64,000 nucleotides of DNA from Myxococcota bacterium. Lineage in GTDB: Bacteria > Myxococcota_A > UBA796 > JAFGLY01. This document shows positions 53,038-61,129 of this stretch, one piece after another. The first letter of the stretch is position 1, and every line of letters starts with the position of its first letter. Made by a program: the position numbers and the translations under genes. A model generated the notes under the pieces. The model saw nothing but the letters and a program-made list of their open reading frames with translations. It did not search any database and was not told where the DNA came from. The stretch covers positions 62,001 through 126,000 of the forward strand of contig JAJRWT010000032.1 of NCBI GenBank assembly GCA_024276675.1. Direction: 5' to 3'.

Positions 53038-53607
53038 ATGGCATCAGCCGTGATCCTGGCAGCAGGCGGCTCACGAAGAATGGGTTTCCCGAAAGCTATG
53101 CTGGAATACCGGGGGAAAAGCCTTCTGGCCAGGCAATGTGAAATACTCCACCCGCTGGTGGAACGTCTGGTGGTGGTGTCAGGCTGGGCTTCGACTCGCC
53201 TGAAAGCCCACGTCCCACCTGACATCCTGCACATCACAAACCACGAGTGGTACAGGACCGGGCAGGCGGACAGCCTATGCCTCGCCATCAAGAGCATCCC
53301 TCCGGGCCGCATGCTGGTGCTGCCGGTCGATGTGCCCGTTCCCAGCGGCCAACTCATCGAGGCAATGCTCTCCCGGGAAGGGTCCGTAGTCCCCACCTTC
53401 AGAGGCAAGCATGGGCATCCCGTACTCCTGGGCCGTGATCTGGTGGAAACCCTGCGCCACCACTGCCCTGCAGGCGGACTGGGCAACCTGCTGGGCGATG
53501 CCCAAGAACTGGAGACCGGCGAGGCATGGGTGCTGGCCAACATAAATGGACCCGCTGACTGGGCCAGGTGGCTCCTGTGGAACAGGCAGGCAAGACCCAG
53601 ACACTGA
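53038..53607 (+). CDS. MobA/MocA-like nucleotidyltransferase
   Basis: 189 residues. The family start ASAVILAAGGSRRMGFPKAM is the nucleotide-binding loop of molybdenum-cofactor cytidylyl/guanylyl transferases and relatives; NHEWYRTGQADSLCLAIKSI and VLPVDVPVP (the metal Asp) follow. In these enzymes NTP is joined to a molybdopterin or sugar-phosphate acceptor. Related proteins act in Mo-cofactor maturation for xanthine-dehydrogenase-type enzymes, but no such enzyme is in the window. ATG 53038 has GGAGG eight bases upstream, better than the ATG at 53020. Confidence 0.82.
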   Translation: MASAVILAAGGSRRMGFPKAMLEYRGKSLLARQCEILHPLVERLVVVSGWASTRLKAHVPPDILHITNHEWYRTGQADSLCLAIKSIPPGRMLVLPVDVPVPSGQLIEAMLSREGSVVPTFRGKHGHPVLLGRDLVETLRHHCPAGGLGNLLGDAQELETGEAWVLANINGPADWARWLLWNRQARPRH

Positions 53608-53779
53608 AAATGCTCCGGCCTCCCCGACGCTTCCGGGGCTGTTGCGGGTCAATGGATGGGAAGCGGGGTATATCTTTGTGCTGGAAACTGGCGGCTCGGG
53701 CCATCGTGTTTTAGGTGTAGCCATCTGCAGCCACAATGCACCCGGCCACGCACAGGGGCAGAATCTTGACGGAGAGCAA

Positions 53780-54694
53780 ATGCGTACCAAAACCTGTCAA
53801 TCGAGGAAACAGCATCTCAATGGCACCTGTTTGCTGGCATGTCTCCCATTGCTCATCACCTGTTGCACGTACCAACAGGATACCCAGCAGCCCAGCCAGG
53901 ATCAGGCCTCTCCACAGGGGCAGGGACAGCCCTTTGGAAGCCAGGGCCCACGCCCGGGTATGGGCCAACCTCCAGCGGGAGCCAAGGGGCAAGGGCCAGC
54001 CGGGCAGCCCATGATGGCTGGAGCAGGTCCCCAGGGCGCGGAAATGGGCGGCTCCATGATGGGCGGAGCAGGTCCCCAGGGTGCGGCAACGGGCGGCTCC
54101 ATGATGGGCGGGATTGATCTCTTCCAGATCAAGCCTCAACTCACGCAGGATGAGTTAGCAAAAAACGAGCATGTCACCATCAGCGGCAAGACCTCGGGCG
54201 TGGGCTGTCTTGGAAAGGTCCGCATCGACGTTCTGGAGATGGCCGCCACCTCTCCTGGCCAGCGCCAGGGCCCCCCGTCTGGCCCCATCACTTTCATCTT
54301 GAAGGATGGCCCCGGGGACTTCCAACTCCTGGCACCCAAGAACGGCTCATATGGCATCGTGGCTCTTTGTGATGCCAACGGTGACGGAAAGCTGTTTCCC
54401 TCATCCGACATGATGGCCCGTTCCCAACCCTATGATTCAGTAACTGAAGACATCGGGGGACTTGTACTGGAGTTTGGCGCATTCCCGAACCGCGGCATGG
54501 GAGCCGGGGCCGGCATGGGCGCTGGAATGGGAGCCGGGGCCGGCATGGGCGCTGGAATGGGAGCCGGGGCCGGCATGGGCGCCAATGCCGCAATGGTTCC
54601 CCCCGGAACCATGTCGTCCACCCCACAGCCCGTCCAGCAACCCGCCGCCGGCGATGGCAGCAGCTCGCCAGAGCCCGCGGCAACGAATCAATAG
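53780..54694 (+). CDS. Lipoprotein with Met/Gly/Ala/Pro low-complexity repeats
   Basis: 304 residues. CGGAG five bases before ATG 53780. Lipoprotein signal CLLACLPLLITCC. Residues about 35-115 are Gln/Gly/Pro/Met-rich with two copies of a 15-residue unit (GAGPQGAEMGGSMMG). A folded beta domain covers about 118-225 (HVTISGKTSGVGCLGKVRID; GPGDFQLLAPKNGSYGIVAL), including an EF-like CDANGDGKLFPSSD. Residues about 240-268 are three tandem MGAGAGMGAG units. The end is Pro/Gln/Ser-rich. It is probably an envelope-anchored protein with flexible arms. Function unknown. Confidence 0.65.
   Translation: MRTKTCQSRKQHLNGTCLLACLPLLITCCTYQQDTQQPSQDQASPQGQGQPFGSQGPRPGMGQPPAGAKGQGPAGQPMMAGAGPQGAEMGGSMMGGAGPQGAATGGSMMGGIDLFQIKPQLTQDELAKNEHVTISGKTSGVGCLGKVRIDVLEMAATSPGQRQGPPSGPITFILKDGPGDFQLLAPKNGSYGIVALCDANGDGKLFPSSDMMARSQPYDSVTEDIGGLVLEFGAFPNRGMGAGAGMGAGMGAGAGMGAGMGAGAGMGANAAMVPPGTMSSTPQPVQQPAAGDGSSSPEPAATNQ
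54011..54113 (+). repeat. 45-bp tandem repeat, two copies
   Basis: Copies begin with GGAGCAGGTCCCCAGGG at 54020 and 54065. They lie inside the Met/Gly lipoprotein gene and keep the frame (15 codons). Confidence 0.7.
54497..54583 (+). repeat. 30-bp tandem repeat, nearly three copies
   Basis: Two perfect 30-bp copies at 54497-54526 and 54527-54556 and a third, diverging at its end, encode MGAGAGMGAG units. Being a multiple of three, copy-number change would keep the reading frame. Confidence 0.8.
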
Positions 54695-54790
54695 TTGCCA
54701 TCCCCAAGGGCGGACAGAGCAAGAACGAACCGCGGTTTCATGGCTGACCGGTCACCGCGGAGCCGTGCGGACAGCCCACATGTCCTGGTA

Positions 54791-55816
54791 TCAAGCGGGC
54801 TCGTTGTCTCGGATGTAGGAGTGCTCGCGCAAGCGGTTGAGAGCTTCGCGTTCGATCTGCCGAACCCGCTCCCTGGAGAGCCCCATTTCCTTGCCCACCT
54901 CGGACAGAGTCCTGAACTCGCCATCCTCCAGACCGTAACGCCTCGTGAGAACGAATCGCTGCCGTTCCGTGAGCACATCCAGGAAAGCCGAGTGCATGCG
55001 GTCCAGTTCCTGGGCCTGGATTGCTTCTCCGTCGGGTTGCGGAGCGCTGTCGTCGGAAAGGAAACGCTCCAGCGGCCTGGGTCTGGGGCCGTCGTCCACG
55101 GGCTGCTCCAGAGAGATGGTGTTGCCCTGGGAGAGCAGCAGTTCAGCGCGTTCCTTGTCGATCCCGACTTCGTCGGCCAAGTCGGTGGTGGAGTATTCGA
55201 TGCCGGCTGCTTCAAAGCGTTTTATGGCCTTGCGAAGGTTTCTGGTCTGTTCGACGGCGCAACCGGGAAGACGGACAGGTCTGCCGGTGTGGTCTATGGC
55301 ACGGGTCATCTGTGCCCGAACCCACCACCTGGCATAGGTACTGAAGCGGATACCACGGTCGGGATCGAAACGCTTGGCCGCTCGTAGAAGACCTATGTAC
55401 CCTTCCTGGACCAGGTCTTCTTCGTCCATGAATGGACCAGCGAGCTTGCGGGCTTCGCCGTGGGCGATACGCCTGCCACTCATGGCAAGACGCCAGCGCA
55501 GATCCTCGGCCACGTTCCAGGCACCTCGAGCCCGCCTGGCGCAGATCTTGAGGCTGTCATCAAGTCGGGAGACGCGCCCAACGGCTCGGACGGCTTCTTC
55601 CAGGCGATCCACCGCACCTGCTCTCGTACGCTCCGCCCGCTCGGGGCGCCGAGAGAGGATGTGCTCGGCTTCGTTGATTCCGGCTATGGCTTCGCGAGCC
55701 GCTTGCTCAGCTTTGCGAATTTCGCGGGCAATGGATTTTTCTTCTTCGGCACTGAGCCGCTCAGAGCGGCCTTCACTCTGGCGAAACCAGTCCATCCCAT
55801 ATCTCGGATTCAACAT
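54791..55816 (-). CDS. RNA polymerase sigma-70-family factor
   Basis: 341 residues. Region 1.2-like helix (LSAEEEKSIAREIRKAEQAA), then a charged helical insert of about 70 residues before region 2: DLVQEGYIGLLRAAKRFDPD, and FSTYARWWVRAQMTRAI for the -10 contact. Region 3 (STTDLADEVGIDKERAELLL) and region 4 with helix-turn-helix (SEVGKEMGLSRERVRQIERE). It is a group 2/3 type factor, not clearly RpoD, RpoS or RpoH. The extra helical stretch between regions 1.2 and 2.1 (about residues 40-110) is unusual for such a small protein. It lies downstream of trpS (176 bases) and convergent with the Met/Gly lipoprotein. Promoter class not evident. Confidence 0.85.
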   Translation of the reverse strand: MLNPRYGMDWFRQSEGRSERLSAEEEKSIAREIRKAEQAAREAIAGINEAEHILSRRPERAERTRAGAVDRLEEAVRAVGRVSRLDDSLKICARRARGAWNVAEDLRWRLAMSGRRIAHGEARKLAGPFMDEEDLVQEGYIGLLRAAKRFDPDRGIRFSTYARWWVRAQMTRAIDHTGRPVRLPGCAVEQTRNLRKAIKRFEAAGIEYSTTDLADEVGIDKERAELLLSQGNTISLEQPVDDGPRPRPLERFLSDDSAPQPDGEAIQAQELDRMHSAFLDVLTERQRFVLTRRYGLEDGEFRTLSEVGKEMGLSRERVRQIEREALNRLREHSYIRDNEPA

Positions 55817-55992
55817 TGTTCCCGATCTCTCCCTGGTGCCAGAACAGAAGCGGGCATAAGCGTGTTCCCTGTACTCGACCGGACGATCTTCCTTCCTGAC
55901 ATCGAGAACCTGAATGGGTCTTGGGATCTATGCCATGTCGGACGCCACGAGTACGACGTCTGGTGATCATGGCGCGCTATGACGCCTCAAGT

Positions 55993-57012
55993 CTAGCAGG
56001 ATGTCAAGTCCTTTTTCAATCCGGTTACCTCACGAACTCGAAAAATCGTTTCTCTGGCTACTTTTCTGGCACGCATGGCACCTTCGGCCAGAATGTCTTC
56101 CAACACTTGAGGTGTCGCCATGAGTTCGCGGTATCGTTCTCTGGGTCCTGCCAGGAACATGTCCATGACCCGAAACAACTCCTGTTTGGCATGCCCGTAG
56201 CCGAAACCCCCAGCCTTGTAGCGGGCTTCCATCTCGCCCGCCTGTTCTTCAGAGGTAAAATTCCTGTATAGATTGAAGACTGCACAGGAATGCGGATCCT
56301 TGGGTTGCTCCATGGGGGTGCTGTCCGTAACGATACGCATGATCCTTTTCCTGAGCTTCCCGGAGGATTCGAAAAGAGGAATCACGTTTCCATGGGATTT
56401 TGACATCTTTCGGCCATCGGTTCCGGGAATGGTCGCCACGTCATCACGAATCAACGGCTCGGGCACCACCAGCGTCTCACCAAAATGGTGGTTGAAGGCC
56501 AGAGCCATGTCCCGGGTCATCTCTACATGCTGTTTCTGATCCCTGCCCACTGGTACCAGGGTGGCGCCGTAGAGAAGTATGTCGGCGGCCATGAGCACGG
56601 GGTAGAAGAAGGTCCCGGCGTTGACCTCTCTTCCACGAGAGATGGCATCTTTGTAGGCATGGGCACGGTTCAGGAGACCGAGTCCAGTGACGCAGCCCAG
56701 GATCCAGGACAGCTCGCAGACTTCTGGAACGTCGGACTGGACAAAGAGCGTGGTACGTCGGGGATCCAGGCCAAAAGCCAGCCAGGTGGCCGCCACCTCC
56801 ATCTTCATGCGGTGTAGAAGACGGGCATCGCGTATGGTCGTGAGAGCATGATAGTCCGCGATGAAGTAGAAGCCTGGCATCTGCGATGCCAGGGCCAGGG
56901 CCGGCTGAATGGCGGCGAGATAGTTGCCAACATGTGGCGTGCCCGAAGGCTTGATCCCCGTCAGTGAAAGGGCTGATTTACATTCAATGCCTGGCTTGGT
57001 AGGGGAGGACAT
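55993..57012 (-). CDS. trpS: Tryptophan-tRNA ligase
   Basis: 339 residues. Class I synthetase signatures: GIKPSGTPHVGNYLAAIQPA (HIGH-type HVGN) and GTDGRKMSKSHGNVI (KMSKS). Trp-site motifs are YFIADYHALTT and FYPVLMAADILLYGATLVPV followed by GRDQKQHVE. It charges tRNA-Trp with tryptophan in the cytoplasm. ATG 57012 has AGGAG six bases upstream; an ATG at 57063 gives a longer N-terminus without homology. The stop is TAG. Upstream on the same strand is the luxC-like gene. Confidence 0.95.
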   Translation of the reverse strand: MSSPTKPGIECKSALSLTGIKPSGTPHVGNYLAAIQPALALASQMPGFYFIADYHALTTIRDARLLHRMKMEVAATWLAFGLDPRRTTLFVQSDVPEVCELSWILGCVTGLGLLNRAHAYKDAISRGREVNAGTFFYPVLMAADILLYGATLVPVGRDQKQHVEMTRDMALAFNHHFGETLVVPEPLIRDDVATIPGTDGRKMSKSHGNVIPLFESSGKLRKRIMRIVTDSTPMEQPKDPHSCAVFNLYRNFTSEEQAGEMEARYKAGGFGYGHAKQELFRVMDMFLAGPRERYRELMATPQVLEDILAEGAMRARKVARETIFRVREVTGLKKDLTSC

Positions 57013-57062
57013 GATTTCTCCTGGCGCAAGGTTGGCCAGAACAGCACTGGGCAGCCACACCA

Positions 57063-57256
57063 TTACCGCCTGGGTCCATACAGGGAGGCGATATCGTTGA
57101 AAGTGGTGTCGGCCTGCTCCAGACTCCTGCCTGCATACGACTCCGAATTGTCCGGACGGTCGAAAGCGGCCCAGGTTATCAGCTTTGGGTCAAGTCGGCA
57201 AATCACCCTCACATCCAATGGGTGGTTTTCCGCCCCGTGGCGGAAAACCCCGTAGG
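57063..57256. other. Gap between luxC-like gene and trpS
   Basis: 194 bases downstream of the luxC-like stop. It holds a strong hairpin (57224-57249). A minus-strand open frame ends at 57063 (TAA overlapping an ATG), but its possible starts lie in the hairpin or in luxC and it shows no known domain, so I do not call a gene. Confidence 0.4.
57224..57249 (-). terminator. Perfect 11-bp hairpin after the luxC-like gene
   Basis: GGTTTTCCGCC-CCGT-GGCGGAAAACC on the plus strand, an exact inverted repeat with a four-base loop, starting eight bases after the luxC-like stop. There is no U tract after it on the minus strand, so it may be a Rho-dependent or mRNA-stabilising structure. Confidence 0.5.
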
Positions 57257-58327
57257 TCAGGGGCCTTCCAACTCCAGACTGGGGAAACCCATCAGCGGTC
57301 GCAAGGGCTCGCGCAGGCCGTGGTTGCGTCCAAAAGGCGGTCTCTGCAGGTGCCCGGGACGGCAAATCCTTTCGAAACCCATTTCCAGAAGCCTTGCAGG
57401 ATCTGACAAGTCAGTAGCACAGGCGGCCAGTTGTCGCGCCCAGGGGGCCAATTCATCTTCCAGTTGCTCCAGTCCGGCGATGGCGTGTACTCCCAACACT
57501 CTTGGAAGTGCCGCAGGTTCCATGTACCGGATGGGGGTGGAGAGCACTGCCCAGTCCCGACCCAGCAGGGCACGCCCGCGAACCCTGGCCAGGCCAATGC
57601 GACGACGACGTTCAGGACCCAGCAACGGGTCCATACGACCCAGGGGCCACAGTCTACCTGCCCGGTTCAGCGCAGCGGCCAGCTTGTCGGCCATGGCCTC
57701 CGCTTCCCGCCTGGAGCCCAGCAGAACCACCGCCACCGGGGTGTAGCAGCCGCGGCCATCGTAGAGCGTCGTGTCGTCGGCTATGGCTTCTGCCACCGCC
57801 ATCGTCTGTTCCCGTATCACGACCAGGCTGAACCTGTGGCCGTGGAGAGAAAGCCTTGCCTGGTGGTGTTGGGAAGCGATTGCCTTCATGGAAGAATCAC
57901 TTCCCATGGCCAGAACGGCATCCACCGGTGGAAGCTGCCGGGACATGGTGAGGGATACGGGTATGCCCTCGGCCTGAAAACAATCCACCATGGCCGCGCA
58001 GAACTCGGGGCTCGCAGCGGGAGCCTTGACCAACACCCTGCTACCCAGGGCACACAGCATCGCCACCCATTCCAGTGGCGCGGTAAAGACGCCCCTTGCA
58101 GCCACCACCACCACATCACGGGGAGGTATCCCGGGGAGATCCAGCACTCGCTCCAGTCCGGGGCGGTCGATGAGACCAACGGCCAGGGATAGGCAACGTC
58201 TGGCCATGGGAGGCGAGAGTCCGTCTGATATTGCCGCGGGATCGGGATGTCGCAAGAGACGATCCAGGGCGCGCAGAACAGCATCCAGCCGTATGCCTGC
58301 TGTCCTGTGGGGATTTTCAGTGGCCAA
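57257..58327 (-). CDS. LuxC-like acyl-CoA / acyl-protein reductase
   Basis: About 356 residues from TTG 58327, which is preceded by GGAGG with a six-base gap and overlaps the end of the luxE-like gene by 11 bases, so translation is coupled. Landmarks: VVVVAARGVFTAPLEWVAML (nucleotide-binding region), RVLVKAPAASPEF, FSLVVIREQTMAVAEAIADD and the nucleophile Cys194 in YDGRGCYTPVAVVL, as in LuxC and the aldehyde dehydrogenase superfamily. LuxC reduces an acyl group from CoA, or from acyl-LuxE, to the fatty aldehyde using NADPH. The protein is shorter than Vibrio LuxC (about 480), lacking part of the N-terminus. No luxA, luxB or luxD is present. Confidence 0.8.
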   Translation of the reverse strand: MATENPHRTAGIRLDAVLRALDRLLRHPDPAAISDGLSPPMARRCLSLAVGLIDRPGLERVLDLPGIPPRDVVVVAARGVFTAPLEWVAMLCALGSRVLVKAPAASPEFCAAMVDCFQAEGIPVSLTMSRQLPPVDAVLAMGSDSSMKAIASQHHQARLSLHGHRFSLVVIREQTMAVAEAIADDTTLYDGRGCYTPVAVVLLGSRREAEAMADKLAAALNRAGRLWPLGRMDPLLGPERRRRIGLARVRGRALLGRDWAVLSTPIRYMEPAALPRVLGVHAIAGLEQLEDELAPWARQLAACATDLSDPARLLEMGFERICRPGHLQRPPFGRNHGLREPLRPLMGFPSLELEGP

Positions 58328-59357
58328 GGGCTTCCTCCACGTCCAGTGAGCATCCCCTGCACCGGGCCCCTGGGAGACGTCCACGCAGATGCAGCCGGTG
58401 CTGGTCCAACAAGGTGCCCAGATCCGATGTCTCTATGGCGAGCACGCTGTGCAGGTTGGCCAGATCGATGAATCGTAGCTGGCCCTCATGCCCCGGGGGG
58501 AGAGGGGCACCGGTCCCAGGATCCGTCGCCATCACATGAAGCCAGGGGGGTATGCGGTAGATCTCGGATTCTGTTGGTTGCTCCCCATATTCCTGGAGAG
58601 TGAGAGGACGACTCCAAAGCTGGCTGGAGAGTTCCGTCATCCCGTACTCGCCAACCCAACGGATTCCATCTCCCAGGAGGCCGAATGCCCTCGAGATCAG
58701 CTCCTGGGGCTCAAGATCCAGGCTTCGTCCCTTGAAGCCCCCAGTAATCATCAGGAGTGAGCCGGTTGGGAGAACGAGTCCCCCGGCAGGGGAGTGGGAT
58801 AGCAGGTGGTGAAGGCCCAGTGCCGTGGCGAAAATGGTCACCGGTTCGCGGACCTGGCGAAGGTAGTTCCAGGCCAGAGAGGCGTCGGGCCTGCCATGGG
58901 AAGAAACAGCATGGGTGGCACAGGGAGCCAGACAAGCCACCATGTGGGAGAGTGAGCTGCCGGGGCTGGAAGAGGCCGACGGAATCAAGGAAAGGTGACG
59001 ACCAGGTGCCCTGGGCAGGCAACGGCGGTACCATGTGGTGGCTGACAGGTCATATATGGCGCTGTTCAACATGCGATGGATGCCCGGTCGCCCCGTGGTG
59101 GTCCCACTGGTGCGAAAGACCTGGGCTGCTCGTTCCGGCGGAAAGCAGGTCAGCGTGAGATCGCGGAACAAGCCCGTGGGAACAGCCGGCACTTCTTCGA
59201 TCCCGCCGGGTCTACGACCCGCGGTAATTGCTGCATAGTCGGGATTGTGGCGCACCTGCCAGTGAAAGAGCCTCAACGCGAGATCGTTCATCTCCTGGGC
59301 ATCGTACTCACATGTCTCGATGAACTTACGAATGGATTTTTCGGGTGAAGCCAGCAT
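58317..59357 (-). CDS. LuxE-like acyl-protein synthetase
   Basis: 346 residues. AMP-forming signature FRTSGTTTGRPG (81-92), a GEYGMTELSS stretch and LRFIDLANLHSVLAIETSDL. The C-terminus ends RCRGCSLDVEEALGH; in Vibrio LuxE the acylated Cys lies about 15 residues from the end, and here Cys333 and Cys336 are in that place, so Cys336 (GCS) is the likely acyl carrier. LuxE activates a fatty acid as acyl-AMP, loads it on itself and passes it to LuxC. The start ATG 59357 follows the aminotransferase stop by 69 bases. Confidence 0.85.
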   Translation of the reverse strand: MLASPEKSIRKFIETCEYDAQEMNDLALRLFHWQVRHNPDYAAITAGRRPGGIEEVPAVPTGLFRDLTLTCFPPERAAQVFRTSGTTTGRPGIHRMLNSAIYDLSATTWYRRCLPRAPGRHLSLIPSASSSPGSSLSHMVACLAPCATHAVSSHGRPDASLAWNYLRQVREPVTIFATALGLHHLLSHSPAGGLVLPTGSLLMITGGFKGRSLDLEPQELISRAFGLLGDGIRWVGEYGMTELSSQLWSRPLTLQEYGEQPTESEIYRIPPWLHVMATDPGTGAPLPPGHEGQLRFIDLANLHSVLAIETSDLGTLLDQHRLHLRGRLPGARCRGCSLDVEEALGH

Positions 59358-59426
59358 CGTGTCATTCCACAGGGCTGTGACGTGAATACTCGGCGAGCCG
59401 CGGCACGGGGAGTCGGGAGGCCAGCA

Positions 59427-60794
59427 TCAGGTACATGAGTCCAGGAAATCGGCCAGAGTGGAGAGCGCCGAAGAAAGCTGTTCCTTCGTAATGGTGAGAG
59501 GGGGTGTGATGCCCAGGATGTCGGCATCCTCTCCACAAGGGAGAACCATGAACCCGTGCTCCAACAGGTACCTGCTGGCAGACAGAGCGATGTTGGTTCC
59601 TGCCCCTTTCCTAGGCGCTGCCGCTGGCCTCATGGGTCGATGTCCATTCAAGACCGCTCCCAGCATCAGCCCACGCCCCTTCACCTGGACAACTCCGGGG
59701 ATGGACATCAGTTCTTCCCGTAGCCAGGAGCCAAGTCTGGCAGCTCGGGCTGGAAGGTCTTGTTCCCGGAGAACGTCGATGGTTGCCAGGGCCATGGCAG
59801 ATCCCAGGGGGTTCCCCAGGAAGGTCTGGGTGTGGATGGCCTGCCCCGTGGAGGCACCCCAGGCATCCATCACGGCGGCCGTGCCCACGCAGGCGGATAT
59901 GGGGAAACCCGCCGACATGCCCTTGCCCAGACATATGATATCGGGACGAACACCCTCTGCCTGGAACGCGAACCAGGAGCCGGTTCTGCCGAATCCGGTG
60001 AAGACTTCGTCCAGGATCAGCAACGCACCTGCGTCCTTTGCCGTGGAAGCGAGATGGGCAAGCCAACCCCGTGGGGGCACATTCATGCCCCCCCTTCCCT
60101 GAAGGGGTTCCACGAGCACAGCCGCGAATTCAGCCAGGGGCGGGAGGGATCCACCGAAGGTGGCGTGCTGCACATGATGGCCCAGTTGCCCTGAAAACGG
60201 GGCCCGAATCTGCTGCGACAGGAAGGATGTGGCAGCCAGAGCGCCAAAGGACAACCCGTGATAACCCCCACGGAAAGCCAATATCTTGTCTCGACCGGTG
60301 GCTATTCTGGCAGTCTTGATTGCCGCTTCCACGGCATCGGAGCCACTGGAACCCAGGATGGTCCTTTCCATCCCTGTCAACGCCGAGATGCTCTCCAGAA
60401 GCCGTACCCTCTGTGGATCGAAGAAGGTATCGCCCATGGCGTGGGGAAGCAGGCCCACCTGGTGCCTCGCGGCCGCCACCAGGCGAGGATGCGCGTGGCC
60501 GATGCTGGCCACACCGAATCCAGCCGTCAGGTCCACGAACAAGTTGCCATCGGCATCCAGCACGTTTGAACCGCGAGCCTGCACCCAGACGGGCGGGTCG
60601 TGGTCCGCCAGCCCCAAGGCCATGGCGCGTCGTGAGCGACGAGCGGTGATGGCGGGACATTCCCTCTGGACCAGCCGGTCCACCCAGGCCCTGGAGCGGG
60701 GCCCCGGTATGGCGCCCTTTATCCGGGGGAGTTCGGTTCCTGTGAGGGAGTGATCCCCTGTGGAGTCGAGAGAATCGGACTTCTCAGCTTGCAT
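59427..60794 (-). CDS. Class-III PLP-dependent aminotransferase
   Basis: 455 residues. Family signatures: DADGNLFVDLTAGFGVASIG, GSSGSDAVEAAIKTARIAT, FRGGYHGLSFGALAAT, ILDEVFTGFGRTG, and the PLP Lys291 in CLGKGMSAGFPISA. Relatives include acetylornithine, 4-aminobutyrate and omega-amino acid:pyruvate transaminases, which move an amino group to or from an aldehyde or ketone. ATG 60794 has GGGAA upstream; an ATG at 60869 gives an extra leader-like stretch. It is the first gene of the operon with LuxE-like and LuxC-like genes, which together suggests an aldehyde-to-amine role. Confidence 0.85.
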   Translation of the reverse strand: MQAEKSDSLDSTGDHSLTGTELPRIKGAIPGPRSRAWVDRLVQRECPAITARRSRRAMALGLADHDPPVWVQARGSNVLDADGNLFVDLTAGFGVASIGHAHPRLVAAARHQVGLLPHAMGDTFFDPQRVRLLESISALTGMERTILGSSGSDAVEAAIKTARIATGRDKILAFRGGYHGLSFGALAATSFLSQQIRAPFSGQLGHHVQHATFGGSLPPLAEFAAVLVEPLQGRGGMNVPPRGWLAHLASTAKDAGALLILDEVFTGFGRTGSWFAFQAEGVRPDIICLGKGMSAGFPISACVGTAAVMDAWGASTGQAIHTQTFLGNPLGSAMALATIDVLREQDLPARAARLGSWLREELMSIPGVVQVKGRGLMLGAVLNGHRPMRPAAAPRKGAGTNIALSASRYLLEHGFMVLPCGEDADILGITPPLTITKEQLSSALSTLADFLDSCT

Positions 60795-61129
60795 GGTGGT
60801 TCCCGAAACTGCCAGGGCAGCTTGCGTCCCGGCAGTGCAATATGATGTAGGCAGATCACAGTTCGCCAACAGTAACTCCAGAGTTTCCCACGCGCAGCAG
60901 CGGGGGGACTACGGCCACTCTCCCTCGTCCTCTCAGCAACGCAGACGATGACCCTGGCCGCACAGAGTCCAGATCAAGCTGTTGACATTTCCCTACTGGC
61001 GCGCATACTCCATGCACCATGGACATGCTCCCGGTGCCATGTAGAAGAGGGTACCATCCCAGTTGACTCGGGAGTCCGCCGGATTCAGGCCGGTGGCGAG
61101 AAACAACAGTATTTCAGGAGGCAGTCATA
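60795..61129. other. Divergent intergenic region before the cDPGS-like gene
   Basis: 335 bases with no gene. It holds the plus-strand promoter at 60982-61009. A 61-codon plus-strand frame inside has no ribosome site and no known domain. The minus-strand promoter of the aminotransferase operon must lie here but I could not pick it. Confidence 0.4.
60982..61009 (+). promoter_or_regulatory. Candidate sigma-70 promoter of the cDPGS-like gene
   Basis: TTGACA (60982-60987), 16-base spacer, CATACT (61004-61009). The transcript would start near 61016, about 114 bases before ATG 61130. Confidence 0.45.

Noticed and set aside
57063..57365. 100-codon minus-strand frame between luxC-like and trpS genes
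   Set aside because: It starts inside luxC, spans the perfect hairpin and has no domain, though its stop overlaps an ATG upstream of trpS.
57257..60794. Bioluminescence operon
   Set aside because: LuxC-like and LuxE-like genes are present but no luciferase (luxA/B) or luxD, and an aminotransferase stands in their place.
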